Assembly (NCBI GenBank): GCA_946535985.1
Contig: CAMNDY010000001.1
Coordinates: forward strand, 1-64,000
Direction of reading: 5' to 3'
Source: an uncultured Treponema sp.
GTDB taxonomy: Bacteria > Spirochaetota > Spirochaetia > Treponematales > Treponemataceae
Length of the DNA: 64,000 nt
Shown here: piece by piece, positions 28,752 through 38,409 of the stretch
Layout of the letters: each line of letters opens with the position of its first letter
How positions within the stretch are numbered: position 1 is the stretch's first letter
Notes under the pieces: model-generated
Databases searched by the model: none
What the model was told of the DNA's origin: nothing
The model's input: only the letters and a program-made list of their open reading frames with translations
Translations under genes and position numbers: made by a program

Positions 28752-29672
28752 ATGGCCGAAAAACTGCATTTTTATAATGAAAGTAAAATCCGCCTTGATG
28801 AACTTTTGCGAAAAGAACTTCCTGCACATTATAAGAGCGATTTTTCCAATTCAAAAATCCGCCGCCTGATTATTGCGGGTGCTGTAAGTGTAAATGGTCG
28901 TGTTATTACAAGGCCTGCCTTTTTCCTTAATCCTCGTTCTGACATTTGTGTGATTTTTGATAGAGAAAAGTTTCTGTATGAAAAACAGCCTGATGATATT
29001 AAGTTTGAAGTAACTTCTGATTCTGTTTTGTACGAGGATGACAATTATATTTTTATAAACAAGCCGGTCTTTTTTCCAGTTGAACAGACAATCACCGGTA
29101 ACCGCGACAATCTTCATGATGCTGTGGTGAGATATTTGTGGAGTAAAAATCCGTCACTTCGAAATCCGCCCTATGTTGGCATAATGCATCGCCTTGACCG
29201 TGAAACAAGCGGAGTGATTCTTTTTACAAAAAACCGCCAGGTAAACAAAGAAGTTTCTGAGATTTTTCAAAGCCATTCCTTTACAAAAAAATATTACGCT
29301 GTGGTGGAGGCGGGGCAGGAAAAACTTTCTCCCGGCCAGACCTTCAGTGTAGAAATGTACATGGCCCGTATTTCTTCTAAAAGTCAGGCCGCCAAATGGG
29401 GCAGGGTAGCTCAAAGCTCAAAAGACGCCCAATATTCCCGCACCGATTTCACAGTCCTGCGCCCAATTACAATAGAAAATCACAAATGCCTTTTGTTAGA
29501 ATGCACCCTCTACACCGGCCGCACCCACCAGATCCGCGTCCACCTTTCTTCCCAGGGCCTCCCCATCCTTGGAGATACACTCTATGGTGGAACTCCTGCA
29601 AAAAGAATTTATCTTCATTCTTCCGAACTCTCCTGTAAACTCTTTACCGTAAAATCCGATTTTCCGTGGTAA
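28752..29672 (+). CDS. RluA-family pseudouridine synthase
   Basis: IMHRLDRETSGVILFTKN...YTGRTHQIRVHLSSQGLPILGDTLYGG. Confidence 0.92.
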   Translation: MAEKLHFYNESKIRLDELLRKELPAHYKSDFSNSKIRRLIIAGAVSVNGRVITRPAFFLNPRSDICVIFDREKFLYEKQPDDIKFEVTSDSVLYEDDNYIFINKPVFFPVEQTITGNRDNLHDAVVRYLWSKNPSLRNPPYVGIMHRLDRETSGVILFTKNRQVNKEVSEIFQSHSFTKKYYAVVEAGQEKLSPGQTFSVEMYMARISSKSQAAKWGRVAQSSKDAQYSRTDFTVLRPITIENHKCLLLECTLYTGRTHQIRVHLSSQGLPILGDTLYGGTPAKRIYLHSSELSCKLFTVKSDFPW

Positions 29673-29685
29673 CTAAAAAGCACTT

Positions 29686-29788
29686 TGCATATGAAAAAAT
29701 GCGGAGCGTGATTTTGTGTTTTGCGGAACGTCCTCTTCCCTTAGTGGAGCAAAACACAAAATCACACGGGAGCATTTTTTCATATGCA
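29686..29788. repeat. Near-perfect long hairpin with two 17-bp perfect stems
   Basis: TGCATATGAAAAAATGC/GCATTTTTTCATATGCA and GTGATTTTGTGTTTTGC/GCAAAACACAAAATCAC. Confidence 0.95.
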
Positions 29789-29855
29789 CACATGATTATT
29801 TATTCCTTGCAAAATCCCGATAATAGGGTAAAATGAATATATTGGGAGAAAAAAA

Positions 29856-30854
29856 ATGAAAAAACTTCTTATCCTTGTGGCAGCCCTGGCTGTAACACTC
29901 GTTGGCTGTAGCGGCAATTCGCTCAGTTTTGAAAATCCAGACAGTAAAAAAGATGTAATCGCTTCTGGCGTAGCTCCTGCTGATATTGCAGCATGGGAAA
30001 GCGAAGTAGATGCAGACTTTGCCGCTGTTATTGAAGCTCTTGGAAAAGACGGCGACCTCAAAGCCCTTGAAGCTTTTGATTCCAAGTATGGAACAGACAT
30101 GGCCGAAACAGGTGCTCGTTTTGCAGCAGCCCGTGCCGCCCGTTCAGGTTCAAGCAGTTCAAGCTCAAGCAGCTATCCTGCTATGCCAAACATGCCTTTC
30201 AACAGAGATGGTGCTGTTTATGTTTCTGGTGGAACAGATGACCTTATTGGTACTGTTGTAGACTGGGTTTCTCCAAAAACTCTTCCCGGTTCATACTATC
30301 ACGCAGCAGTTCTTGATTTAGACAAATACGATCCAAATAACGAAAACGTATACTGCCTCGAAACTGCAATCTCTAAAGGTGCAGGTTACGAATCGGCTTA
30401 TAACTGGAGAACAAAGGTAAATGCCTGCGTTCTTAATCCAAAATACTCTCTTACAAAATCTAAGCTCGACTCAGCACAGGCTTATATGGATTACTACTGT
30501 GATATGAACAACACAAATATGGAATACGGTTTCTTTAAGAATACTGTAAACATCTTTAATGTTGTTACTAAAGCAGATACCTACACCTGGTATTGTACAA
30601 AGGTTGTATGGTGGGTTTACAACAAATATGGCTGGGATATTGACTCTAACTCAAGCCTCATCGACTGGACAACATCCGGCCTTTACACACTTGTAAAAGA
30701 CTACTACTACGTACGCTATTTCTACTCTTCTTCTAAGAGAAAGGCTGCAATTAATGATTATATTAATTCTGCCCGCAGTAACATTGTTCTTGCAGAAGAA
30801 ATTATGCTTTCTCCATACTTTACAAAGGTATTTGAGAACATAAGGGAGTACTAA
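29856..30854 (+). CDS. Lipoprotein with YiiX/NlpC-P60-like (permuted papain fold) region
   Basis: Lipobox TLVGCSGN; GSYYHAAVLDL...TYTWYCTKVVWWVYNKYGWDID. Confidence 0.65.
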   Translation: MKKLLILVAALAVTLVGCSGNSLSFENPDSKKDVIASGVAPADIAAWESEVDADFAAVIEALGKDGDLKALEAFDSKYGTDMAETGARFAAARAARSGSSSSSSSSYPAMPNMPFNRDGAVYVSGGTDDLIGTVVDWVSPKTLPGSYYHAAVLDLDKYDPNNENVYCLETAISKGAGYESAYNWRTKVNACVLNPKYSLTKSKLDSAQAYMDYYCDMNNTNMEYGFFKNTVNIFNVVTKADTYTWYCTKVVWWVYNKYGWDIDSNSSLIDWTTSGLYTLVKDYYYVRYFYSSSKRKAAINDYINSARSNIVLAEEIMLSPYFTKVFENIREY

Positions 30855-31969
30855 TGAGTTTTCTGTCCAATGCATTTGCAAAGGGCAGAAGATATACCGC
30901 AGGTTGCACAAAACTTGCGGTATTTTTTTTATGCTGCCTGCCTTTCTTTACTGCTTGTCCTCTTAATGCTTCCGGAGGAGATTCCGGAGCTTTTCCATAT
31001 GTGGTAAACGGAAAATTATGCTCCTTTACGCCGGATTCTCAAGAAGAAATTGCAGACGGTTATACACAAGGTTCTGTTGCCCCTTCTAAAAAAGACGGTT
31101 ATATTCTGGCCTGGAATCAGAAAAAACAAAGGCTTTACCATTTTGCGGGGCAAAAGGCAGTTTCAAACCTTGAATTAAAGGCTTCTTTTGTTTATGCAGG
31201 AGCTGATTATCTTCTTGCTCAATCTTCTTCTTTTGCAGATAACAAAGGCTTTTCTTTTACATTATATTCTATTAAATACTGTTCGAATAAACGAAAAATC
31301 AAGCTTCGTTCTATATGGACCGGCTATATAGACTGCTTTGTGGCTGATTTCTTTTTTACAGAGGATGGAATCTGTATTGCGGGAGGCACCCGTGATGATG
31401 AAAAAAATAATGTCTTTTATATTACTGGTAAGGGTATACACAAGAGTTTTAGCACAAAAAAGGAGTCTGATTTTTTAAGACTAATACAGACTTCTGATCC
31501 ACAGAAAGCAGTTGCCTTTGTAAGTACCCGCGATAAATCTGACCGGGAAGCAATTATCTATTCTTTTGATATAAATGAAGCGCCGGAAGATGCAGAAGAA
31601 ATCAATTTAAGCAAAGATCCTCTTCTTCCCCCTGATTTTAAGTGCTTTTTCGGCTATGGCTTTTCTCCAATTCCTGCAGCCCATTCGGTCCCTGTGGTCC
31701 CTGAGCTCGTCGAAGGGGTCGAAGGGGTCGAAGGGGGCAAAAGGGTAATCCTTCCTGCCAGTCTGAATGGTATAATCAATTTTATCTGTTATGACCTTGC
31801 TGCCGGCAAAATCACCGCAATTATTCCAGACGCAGTTGGTTGTGTAGCAGCTCTTTCTACAACTCCGGAAGGCACTTATTACCTTGCCCGTGACCCATTA
31901 CTAGAAGCTTCCTGGTATGGAATTGCTCTTTTTAATGGAAGGCAATGCATAAAAATCAAAGCATTTTAA
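30854..31969 (+). CDS. Hypothetical lipoprotein
   Basis: KLAVFFLCCLPFFTACPLN signal; overlaps upstream stop by 1 nt; contains a VPELVEGVEGVEGG repeat insertion. Confidence 0.75.
   Translation: MSFLSNAFAKGRRYTAGCTKLAVFFLCCLPFFTACPLNASGGDSGAFPYVVNGKLCSFTPDSQEEIADGYTQGSVAPSKKDGYILAWNQKKQRLYHFAGQKAVSNLELKASFVYAGADYLLAQSSSFADNKGFSFTLYSIKYCSNKRKIKLRSIWTGYIDCFVADFFFTEDGICIAGGTRDDEKNNVFYITGKGIHKSFSTKKESDFLRLIQTSDPQKAVAFVSTRDKSDREAIIYSFDINEAPEDAEEINLSKDPLLPPDFKCFFGYGFSPIPAAHSVPVVPELVEGVEGVEGGKRVILPASLNGIINFICYDLAAGKITAIIPDAVGCVAALSTTPEGTYYLARDPLLEASWYGIALFNGRQCIKIKAF
30894..30930 (+). terminator. Intrinsic terminator embedded in the signal-peptide coding region of the 30854 ORF
   Basis: ATACCGCA..TGCGGTAT stem followed by T8. 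Confidence 0.8.
31694..31735. repeat. VPEPVEG-family repeat with three tandem 9-bp units
   Basis: gtggtccctgagctcgtcgaaggg followed by two more gtcgaaggg units. Confidence 0.95.
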
Positions 31970-32010
31970 GAATTCTCAGGATTGTAATTTATTTTACTCT
32001 TTTTTTATAA

Positions 32011-32039
32011 TTTACAACTTAAAAAAACCGTGTTATAAT
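32011..32039 (+). promoter_or_regulatory. Promoter of the tubulin-like/VWA/Hsp70 operon, TTTACA-N17-TATAAT
   Basis: -35 32011-32016, -10 32034-32039; ~137-nt leader to ATG 32183. Confidence 0.65.
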
Positions 32040-32182
32040 ATTAGAACGCAAAAAAGAGAGGAGAAAAAGTTTTGCAGGCCACTTGCATCAATAAAATGCG
32101 CTTACATTTTTTATAACCATTACATAGCTATTATTCTCAACCAATATAGATTAGATTCTTGTAGATAAGAGAGGTTCTTTTT

Positions 32183-32725
32183 ATGAAAAAATTGATTATA
32201 TCTGTCCTTGTGGGCTTATTGACTGCTTTTGCTTATATTGGCGTTATGCTGCTTATAAGTGCACCTTTTATGCTCTTAATCAAAATGGGACTTTTAGGAA
32301 TCGTTTCGGGCGAATCGACAGTTGCGGCTGTCGTTTCAAATCTTACCGGAAGTTTGAAGGGTATTACAGGTAAAATTGGTAATGTAGCGCTTGCTATTAT
32401 TATTATTCAGTCTGTGCTTTTCCTTATTATGTGTATCGTTTCTTTTGTGTTTATGACAAAAGTCATGGAAGTGTATCTTAAGGAAGATCGTTACTTCAGA
32501 CGTCTCTACAATGCAGTTTTCTTTGTTGTAATGATTATCCCTGAAATTCTGATTATTTTGTCTTTGTTCTTTGGCTTTTCTGTTTCAATTGCCATTTATA
32601 TTTTGCTTGGGCTTACTGGAATTGTTACAACTTTTGCTACAATTATGGCTACAAAAGTCCTTCCAGACTTAATGAAGAATACAAATAGAAGATACCTTTT
32701 GAATACTGGTATTAAAGATAAATAA
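32183..32725 (+). CDS. Small multi-TM membrane protein (operon gene 1)
   Basis: About four hydrophobic segments; 12-nt gap to next gene. Confidence 0.8.
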   Translation: MKKLIISVLVGLLTAFAYIGVMLLISAPFMLLIKMGLLGIVSGESTVAAVVSNLTGSLKGITGKIGNVALAIIIIQSVLFLIMCIVSFVFMTKVMEVYLKEDRYFRRLYNAVFFVVMIIPEILIILSLFFGFSVSIAIYILLGLTGIVTTFATIMATKVLPDLMKNTNRRYLLNTGIKDK

Positions 32726-32737
32726 AAGAAGGTTTAT

Positions 32738-34309
32738 ATGAATAGAAAATCAGTAAAGAAAACATCTATATTATTAGTCTTATTGTTTTTGTTCTGCGGT
32801 TCATTCATGTTTGCGGCAGACAAGGGAAAAAGTGTTGTTGCTCCGGAAGATGAGGCAGCTGCTACTCCTCAGGGAAGAATTATTGTTCTTGTTGTTGATA
32901 TTTCGCAGAGTATTAAAGGTCAGCTTGATGCTATTATTGACGGTCTTTGCGAAGAAATTGTTGAAAAACGCCTTCAGTCCGGTGATTACTGTGTAGTAGT
33001 TCCTCTTGGAGATTCAACAAATTCAGACAAGGCAGATTCTTTTGGCGTAAAATTCAGCAATGATAAAGAAAAGATTCAGAATTACCTTCATCAGATTAAA
33101 AGCTGGATGCCTTCAAACCTTAATACAGATCTTGGCGCTGCCATGAAAAAGGCTTTCTTCTATATAAATATGATTAATGAAGAAAATAATGGCGATATGT
33201 ATGAGCCTCTTGTATTGTTTATTACAGATGGAGAAATTTATCAGAGTCCTAACAGCAAGGCACCTTTCAGCTATCCAACACCTGATAGTATTTTCAGCGA
33301 TACTGTAATGGATCCTGCCCTTAATTCTTATGACAACTGGTGGTTCCTTGGAATTGAAAATGAAGGAGTTCCTCTGGAGCATATTAAAACAATTGCCCAG
33401 AGAGTAGGTGCATATCCGGATCGTTATGAAACTTTGAATGATATGGACCAGTTTGGAATGCTTTTTGATTTATGGCTTTCTAACATTCCGGATCCTGCTC
33501 CAAAAGATAAGGGAAATATTACCTTTGCTAATGTTAAATTTGATGGAAAGAGTTTAAGTACAAAAGATTCTAAATATACGGTTGTTTCTAATAAGGCAAA
33601 TAAACTTTCATGGGTAATGAAAAGTTCATATCAGCGAAACAAGGTTATTATGACATTTAAGAGTGTAACCGCAACTTTCCAGAATGAAACAACAGGAAAA
33701 ACAACTCGTTTTGAACTTGTTCCGGAAGCTGGTAACATTGAGTTTGCTCCAAAATCTCAGAGAGATTCAAGCCTTAATGTTTCTTTACCTGATATTCTTG
33801 GAAAAGGAAAACTTAAACTTGATGTAAAAACTGAATTAAATACAGCTAACCGCTCTTCTGATGATGAAATTCCGGAATATCTTTTCTATGTAGAATTTAA
33901 GACTCCACAGCAGATTTTGCTGGGAAAAATAATTCCTCCTGTAGCAATAGTAATTCTTATAATCCTTATTATCATCATTATGAAGATTATAAAGGCTAAT
34001 GCTCCAATTAAGGTTAAGATGGAAATTGTTGGAAAGGGTAAATCAAAGACAGTTTCTATTAAGAACCATGCAAAGAAAGATTTTGGTTCAAAGCCTTCGG
34101 TTGCATTCAAACTGGAAGGTTCTAACTATGCACCTGTAATTGGTAGTCTTGAAAGAACCGGAAAACAAACATGGAAAATCAATCAGTTAGACAGCGCTTC
34201 TTTTGAAAACGAGCAGGGTAATCTTTCTAACTACAAACTTGGAACAGGTATTAAGATTACTCTTAGAGATGGAAGCACAGTTACTGTAAAGTTTACTAAG
34301 GCAAGATAG
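32738..34309 (+). CDS. von Willebrand factor A domain protein, membrane anchored (operon gene 2)
   Basis: IIVLVVDISQSIKGQ (DxSxS-type MIDAS)...LVLFITDGEIYQ; signal peptide and C-terminal TM. Confidence 0.88.
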   Translation: MNRKSVKKTSILLVLLFLFCGSFMFAADKGKSVVAPEDEAAATPQGRIIVLVVDISQSIKGQLDAIIDGLCEEIVEKRLQSGDYCVVVPLGDSTNSDKADSFGVKFSNDKEKIQNYLHQIKSWMPSNLNTDLGAAMKKAFFYINMINEENNGDMYEPLVLFITDGEIYQSPNSKAPFSYPTPDSIFSDTVMDPALNSYDNWWFLGIENEGVPLEHIKTIAQRVGAYPDRYETLNDMDQFGMLFDLWLSNIPDPAPKDKGNITFANVKFDGKSLSTKDSKYTVVSNKANKLSWVMKSSYQRNKVIMTFKSVTATFQNETTGKTTRFELVPEAGNIEFAPKSQRDSSLNVSLPDILGKGKLKLDVKTELNTANRSSDDEIPEYLFYVEFKTPQQILLGKIIPPVAIVILIILIIIIMKIIKANAPIKVKMEIVGKGKSKTVSIKNHAKKDFGSKPSVAFKLEGSNYAPVIGSLERTGKQTWKINQLDSASFENEQGNLSNYKLGTGIKITLRDGSTVTVKFTKAR

Positions 34310-34318
34310 GAGTTTTAT

Positions 34319-35182
34319 ATGGGACTTATGCAGGGATTAATAGTTTGGGGAATTGTAGTTGTTGTTGCAGCTATTCTTCTGTTTTTGTTCTGGAAATTCT
34401 TCCTTTGTACACGAACCGGTTATGAAAGTAAAAAATCGGTTATGGCCTGGGGTATTGGTGTAATGCTTTCTGTAATTGCGGCAGTTTTATTTATTCCGCT
34501 TATGATTACACAGGCAGATGTTGCAATAGAAGATGTAATGAGAGGTTTGCAGAACTCTATTGTTGAAGATGCCGGAAAACTTTTTGAGCCTCATGCAAAA
34601 GAAGAACTTACAAAGGTTTTTGATAATATTCTTTCAAACAAACAGATGGAATTGTCTCCTGAACTTGAAGAATTAAAAAATAATGCAATTGAAAACGGCA
34701 TAAAATATGCAAAGAATAAGCCTTTCTATAATAAGATTGAAACAGCCTTAAAAACATTTAAGTTTGATGATCAGCCTGTTTTGAATGTTGATTCTTCAGA
34801 AATAGGGGCTATGATTCCTGATATTATTGCTCCTTATGGCAAAACTGCTATAAAAAATGCAGTTAAAATGAAGCTTATGAAACCCTTTACAAAAAATATT
34901 GCAAATACAACTTCATTTGCTCCAATTACCGGAATTGAAATGCCGGAGCTTGTATCTGCCGGTACAAAGGCAATTACAAAAAGACTGTCAAAATTCTTTA
35001 TTATTCTTGGTTCAATTTGCGCCGCAGCTATTTGTGTGGTAATTCTTATTATCCTTCTTTTGCTTAAAGATCCAAAAGAAAAGGATGATGACCTTGAAGA
35101 ACGCAGATGGCTTTTTGAGTTTGACAGAAGAAATAAAAACACAGGTAAAAAGATTTCTGAAGAAATCAATCAATATAACTAA
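34319..35182 (+). CDS. Membrane protein (operon gene 3)
   Basis: N-terminal and C-terminal TM segments; 9-nt gap after VWA gene. Confidence 0.8.
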   Translation: MGLMQGLIVWGIVVVVAAILLFLFWKFFLCTRTGYESKKSVMAWGIGVMLSVIAAVLFIPLMITQADVAIEDVMRGLQNSIVEDAGKLFEPHAKEELTKVFDNILSNKQMELSPELEELKNNAIENGIKYAKNKPFYNKIETALKTFKFDDQPVLNVDSSEIGAMIPDIIAPYGKTAIKNAVKMKLMKPFTKNIANTTSFAPITGIEMPELVSAGTKAITKRLSKFFIILGSICAAAICVVILIILLLLKDPKEKDDDLEERRWLFEFDRRNKNTGKKISEEINQYN

Positions 35183-35209
35183 AGGAAAAAAACAAGAGAG
35201 GTAAATATT

Positions 35210-38200
35210 ATGGCTAAAATTTTCCAACCAACAGTAGTAATTGGCGTAGGTGGTACAGGTAAGGGTATTATTCTTGCACTCAAAAAAATGATTGCAGAGA
35301 ACTCCCCAAAAGGAATGGGTGACTATCCTCTTTTAAGATTCCTGAGTGTAGATACAGATGTTACAACAGCTCCTGTTAGTACTTCTATTCAGACAATTAA
35401 ACCTTCTGAACTTGAATTAAATAGATCTAAAGAGACTTTTTCTCTGCATGCAGACTTTAATATTGTTCCTGATTTGAAGGACTTTCCGGATATTGCTGCA
35501 TGGTATCCACTTTCTCAAAAACATTATCTTACTCCATCTGAACTTGAAAAAGGCGCCGGTCAGCGTAAGCCAATCGGTCGTTTTTCTTTTGCCTGGAATG
35601 CAGATACTTTAAGACCAAGAATCGAACAGCTTCTTAGAAATCCTGTTGATACAGATGTTGCTAAGCAGAACGGAATCGGGGAATCAAACCTTGCAAAGTT
35701 CACAAACGTATTTATTTGTGGTTCTATTTGTGGTGGTACAGGTGCAGGAACCTTCCTTGATATGGCTTACCTTGTTCGCAATGTTGCAAGCCATATTTCA
35801 AACAGAAGTATTTATATTTATGGTATGCTTGGACTCGCTTCGCTTTTTGAAGGCATTCAGGGAGATGCAAATATCAAACCTAACTGTTATGCTTCTTTAG
35901 TAGAATTGGATCACTTTATGAATCCTTTTACTTACCAGAATGAATACCGCAGATTCTTCCCTGCATATAAGAATATTGGACCTAAGCAGTGGGATTATTC
36001 AAAGTCTGCCGAAAACGGTCCCTTCGACTTCCCATTCCTTTTTGATAAAACAAACAGTGCAGGTTTCTCTCTAAGTTCTGGCGCTGCCTTCAGCGAAATG
36101 GTAGCTAGATTTATTTATCTTTTGACAGGTCACGAAGTTGCACAGGAATGGCAGTCAATGGATAACAACATTCGTAAGAATCTTGATACAACTTATCTTT
36201 ATCAGAAATTCCAAAAGCCAAATAATTACCGCTCTATGGGTACTTTCTCTGTAATGTTCCCTAGACGTATGGCAATTCAAATTTGTGCTTACAAGCTTGC
36301 TGATGTTTATCTTGAGAAAATCCTTGACGATTCATATAACCCTCAGGAAATAACTAATCTTGTTGAAAGATTCATGCAGGATACAAAGTTCAATCCAACA
36401 AGCGATTTGCTCAAGAACATGTTTGATAAGTATACTTCTGATGAAGCAGGTTCTGACAGTTTTACTTCATATATCGAGAACCAGAAGGATGATCTCCTTT
36501 CTTCCTGCGAGGATTGCGACAAAAAAGAAATTGTCCAGAAGGTAAGAGAATGGAAGGATCAAATGGAGAAGAAAGTAATAGAATTCAAACAGCAGAATTC
36601 TGTTACTGCAAGAAGTCTCAGAGAACAGTTCCTTGACGCCCTCTCTAAACGCATTTCAGACTTTGTAGATCTTACTTTGCGTAAGGATGAAGCAAATAAA
36701 GTTAGTGGTGAACCTAGAGCAGTAAGAGGCTCTATTGTAAGAGCTTTCAAATTTACAAAAAATCTGCTCAGTATTTATACAGATGCGGCAGAAACTTTTA
36801 GAAAACAAAAGGATTCAACCGCTGATGTAATTAAAGATAACGAATCTGATTACAAGAGTAAGCTTGATGACCTTGAAAAGACTATAGATTCTCTTCTTTC
36901 TACAAAGAAAAAGATTGCAGAAGACCTCGATGGTACTCTTAGTGCTTGTGTTTCATATCTCAATACTAAACGTGAAAATCTTATTGCAGAATGGGCTTAT
37001 GAATTATTAACTGGTATCAAAGAGCTTGGTATTGTAAAATACAATGGTCTTATTGCAGAACTCGAAGCCGAAGCTCAAGTGCTTGATAGAGGCGTTACAG
37101 AGTTTAAGAAGATTCAGGAAGAGGTTAAGAAGTATCTTTTTGAAAATAAAAATTATGAATCAAATTATCTTTGTGATATTTTGTTTGATTATAAAGATGA
37201 TGTTGAAGGTGTTTATCAGGCATTAATCGCAGAAAAAGGTGAGGATTATATTTTCCAGAGCCTTTCTCAATCTTTAAAAGATAAAGAAAATGCTTTTGGT
37301 AACTCTTACGAAAATCTTAAAGACTTAATTCGTTCTCAGATGCTCATTTGTATTTTAAGAGCTACAGAAGAGTACTTTAAGGAGCCTATAGAAAAAATTA
37401 ACATCACAGATAAATTGTTAAAGAATGAAGAAAAACTTAATCTTCTTCTTAATGGAAACTATTATAATAATGCCAGTGTTTATCTTGGACTCGATGGTGG
37501 TCAGCTTTCACAGGTTGGTCTTAACCTTGACAGTTCAACCTTCTTTGCCATTACAATTCCGGATGTTTATGAGGGTAAACCATGCCGTGCAATCAAGGGT
37601 GTTAATGGGCTTGGCAAACGTTGTCCTGTTGATGAGGATGAAGAAAACTTCAAGGGCGATAATGCATGTCCATTCTATCCAAACTGTCTTAAGAAGAGAA
37701 TCCTTGATAATGGACGCACAAATCTTGCAATTGTTCCAACTTCTGAGACTGCAGAAATTAATATTGTTACAACAGTTGCCGGTTATCCTTTGCATGCTGT
37801 TTCAACTGCAATTCATGATTGTAAGCCTATTTATGAGCAGCAGAAACGTAAGAATGCCGAAGAAACAATGGCCCGCAATATTCAGGAAGAAAGACTTCAT
37901 ATGTTTGGACCAATCACTTTTGACGATTTGACTGAACGTTCAGAAGATCCTCTTGTTCTTATGAAGCCATTCAAGAAGACTGTAATGTTTGCACTTGCTT
38001 TAGGTCGTCTTGTTATAAGACCTGTTTCTGTGGACTTTATTACAAAACGAGACCTTGATGCCGGTAGACGCGATAATCCTAGCTTACATCTTGGCGAAAG
38101 TGTTGCAGATATATACAAGAGCTTCCAGAGCACAAGAACAGAAGACCAGAATGCAATTAAACAGCTTTCTGATGAAATGAAGTATGTAAAGGATATGGCT

Positions 38201-38380
38201 GCCAACAGTGACGATATAAAGAAGAGTCTTGGAGAAAAACTAAAGGCTTCTTTTGAAGAATTAAATAAAAATCCTCCGGCTGGTATTGCTCCTGCAGACA
38301 TTGACCTTATTGATGAGATTTCAAGAGAACTTTGTGGTCTTGAACTTGTTGAAAAACCAAAAGATGGTGGTCTGTGGTAA
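35210..38380 (+). CDS. Tubulin_2/FtsZ-like protein (operon gene 4)
   Basis: VVIGVGGTGKGIILALKKM N-terminus and FICGSICGGTGAGTFLDM tubulin signature-type loop. Confidence 0.88.
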   Translation: MAKIFQPTVVIGVGGTGKGIILALKKMIAENSPKGMGDYPLLRFLSVDTDVTTAPVSTSIQTIKPSELELNRSKETFSLHADFNIVPDLKDFPDIAAWYPLSQKHYLTPSELEKGAGQRKPIGRFSFAWNADTLRPRIEQLLRNPVDTDVAKQNGIGESNLAKFTNVFICGSICGGTGAGTFLDMAYLVRNVASHISNRSIYIYGMLGLASLFEGIQGDANIKPNCYASLVELDHFMNPFTYQNEYRRFFPAYKNIGPKQWDYSKSAENGPFDFPFLFDKTNSAGFSLSSGAAFSEMVARFIYLLTGHEVAQEWQSMDNNIRKNLDTTYLYQKFQKPNNYRSMGTFSVMFPRRMAIQICAYKLADVYLEKILDDSYNPQEITNLVERFMQDTKFNPTSDLLKNMFDKYTSDEAGSDSFTSYIENQKDDLLSSCEDCDKKEIVQKVREWKDQMEKKVIEFKQQNSVTARSLREQFLDALSKRISDFVDLTLRKDEANKVSGEPRAVRGSIVRAFKFTKNLLSIYTDAAETFRKQKDSTADVIKDNESDYKSKLDDLEKTIDSLLSTKKKIAEDLDGTLSACVSYLNTKRENLIAEWAYELLTGIKELGIVKYNGLIAELEAEAQVLDRGVTEFKKIQEEVKKYLFENKNYESNYLCDILFDYKDDVEGVYQALIAEKGEDYIFQSLSQSLKDKENAFGNSYENLKDLIRSQMLICILRATEEYFKEPIEKINITDKLLKNEEKLNLLLNGNYYNNASVYLGLDGGQLSQVGLNLDSSTFFAITIPDVYEGKPCRAIKGVNGLGKRCPVDEDEENFKGDNACPFYPNCLKKRILDNGRTNLAIVPTSETAEINIVTTVAGYPLHAVSTAIHDCKPIYEQQKRKNAEETMARNIQEERLHMFGPITFDDLTERSEDPLVLMKPFKKTVMFALALGRLVIRPVSVDFITKRDLDAGRRDNPSLHLGESVADIYKSFQSTRTEDQNAIKQLSDEMKYVKDMAANSDDIKKSLGEKLKASFEELNKNPPAGIAPADIDLIDEISRELCGLELVEKPKDGGLW

Positions 38381-38409
38381 GCTTGTGAAAATTTTCAAAG
38401 GATGTAATT

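Noticed and set aside
35646-35900. 84-aa ORF and other small overlapping plus-strand ORFs inside the tubulin-like operon
   Set aside because: Alternate frames of longer, well-supported genes with no RBS context or domain.
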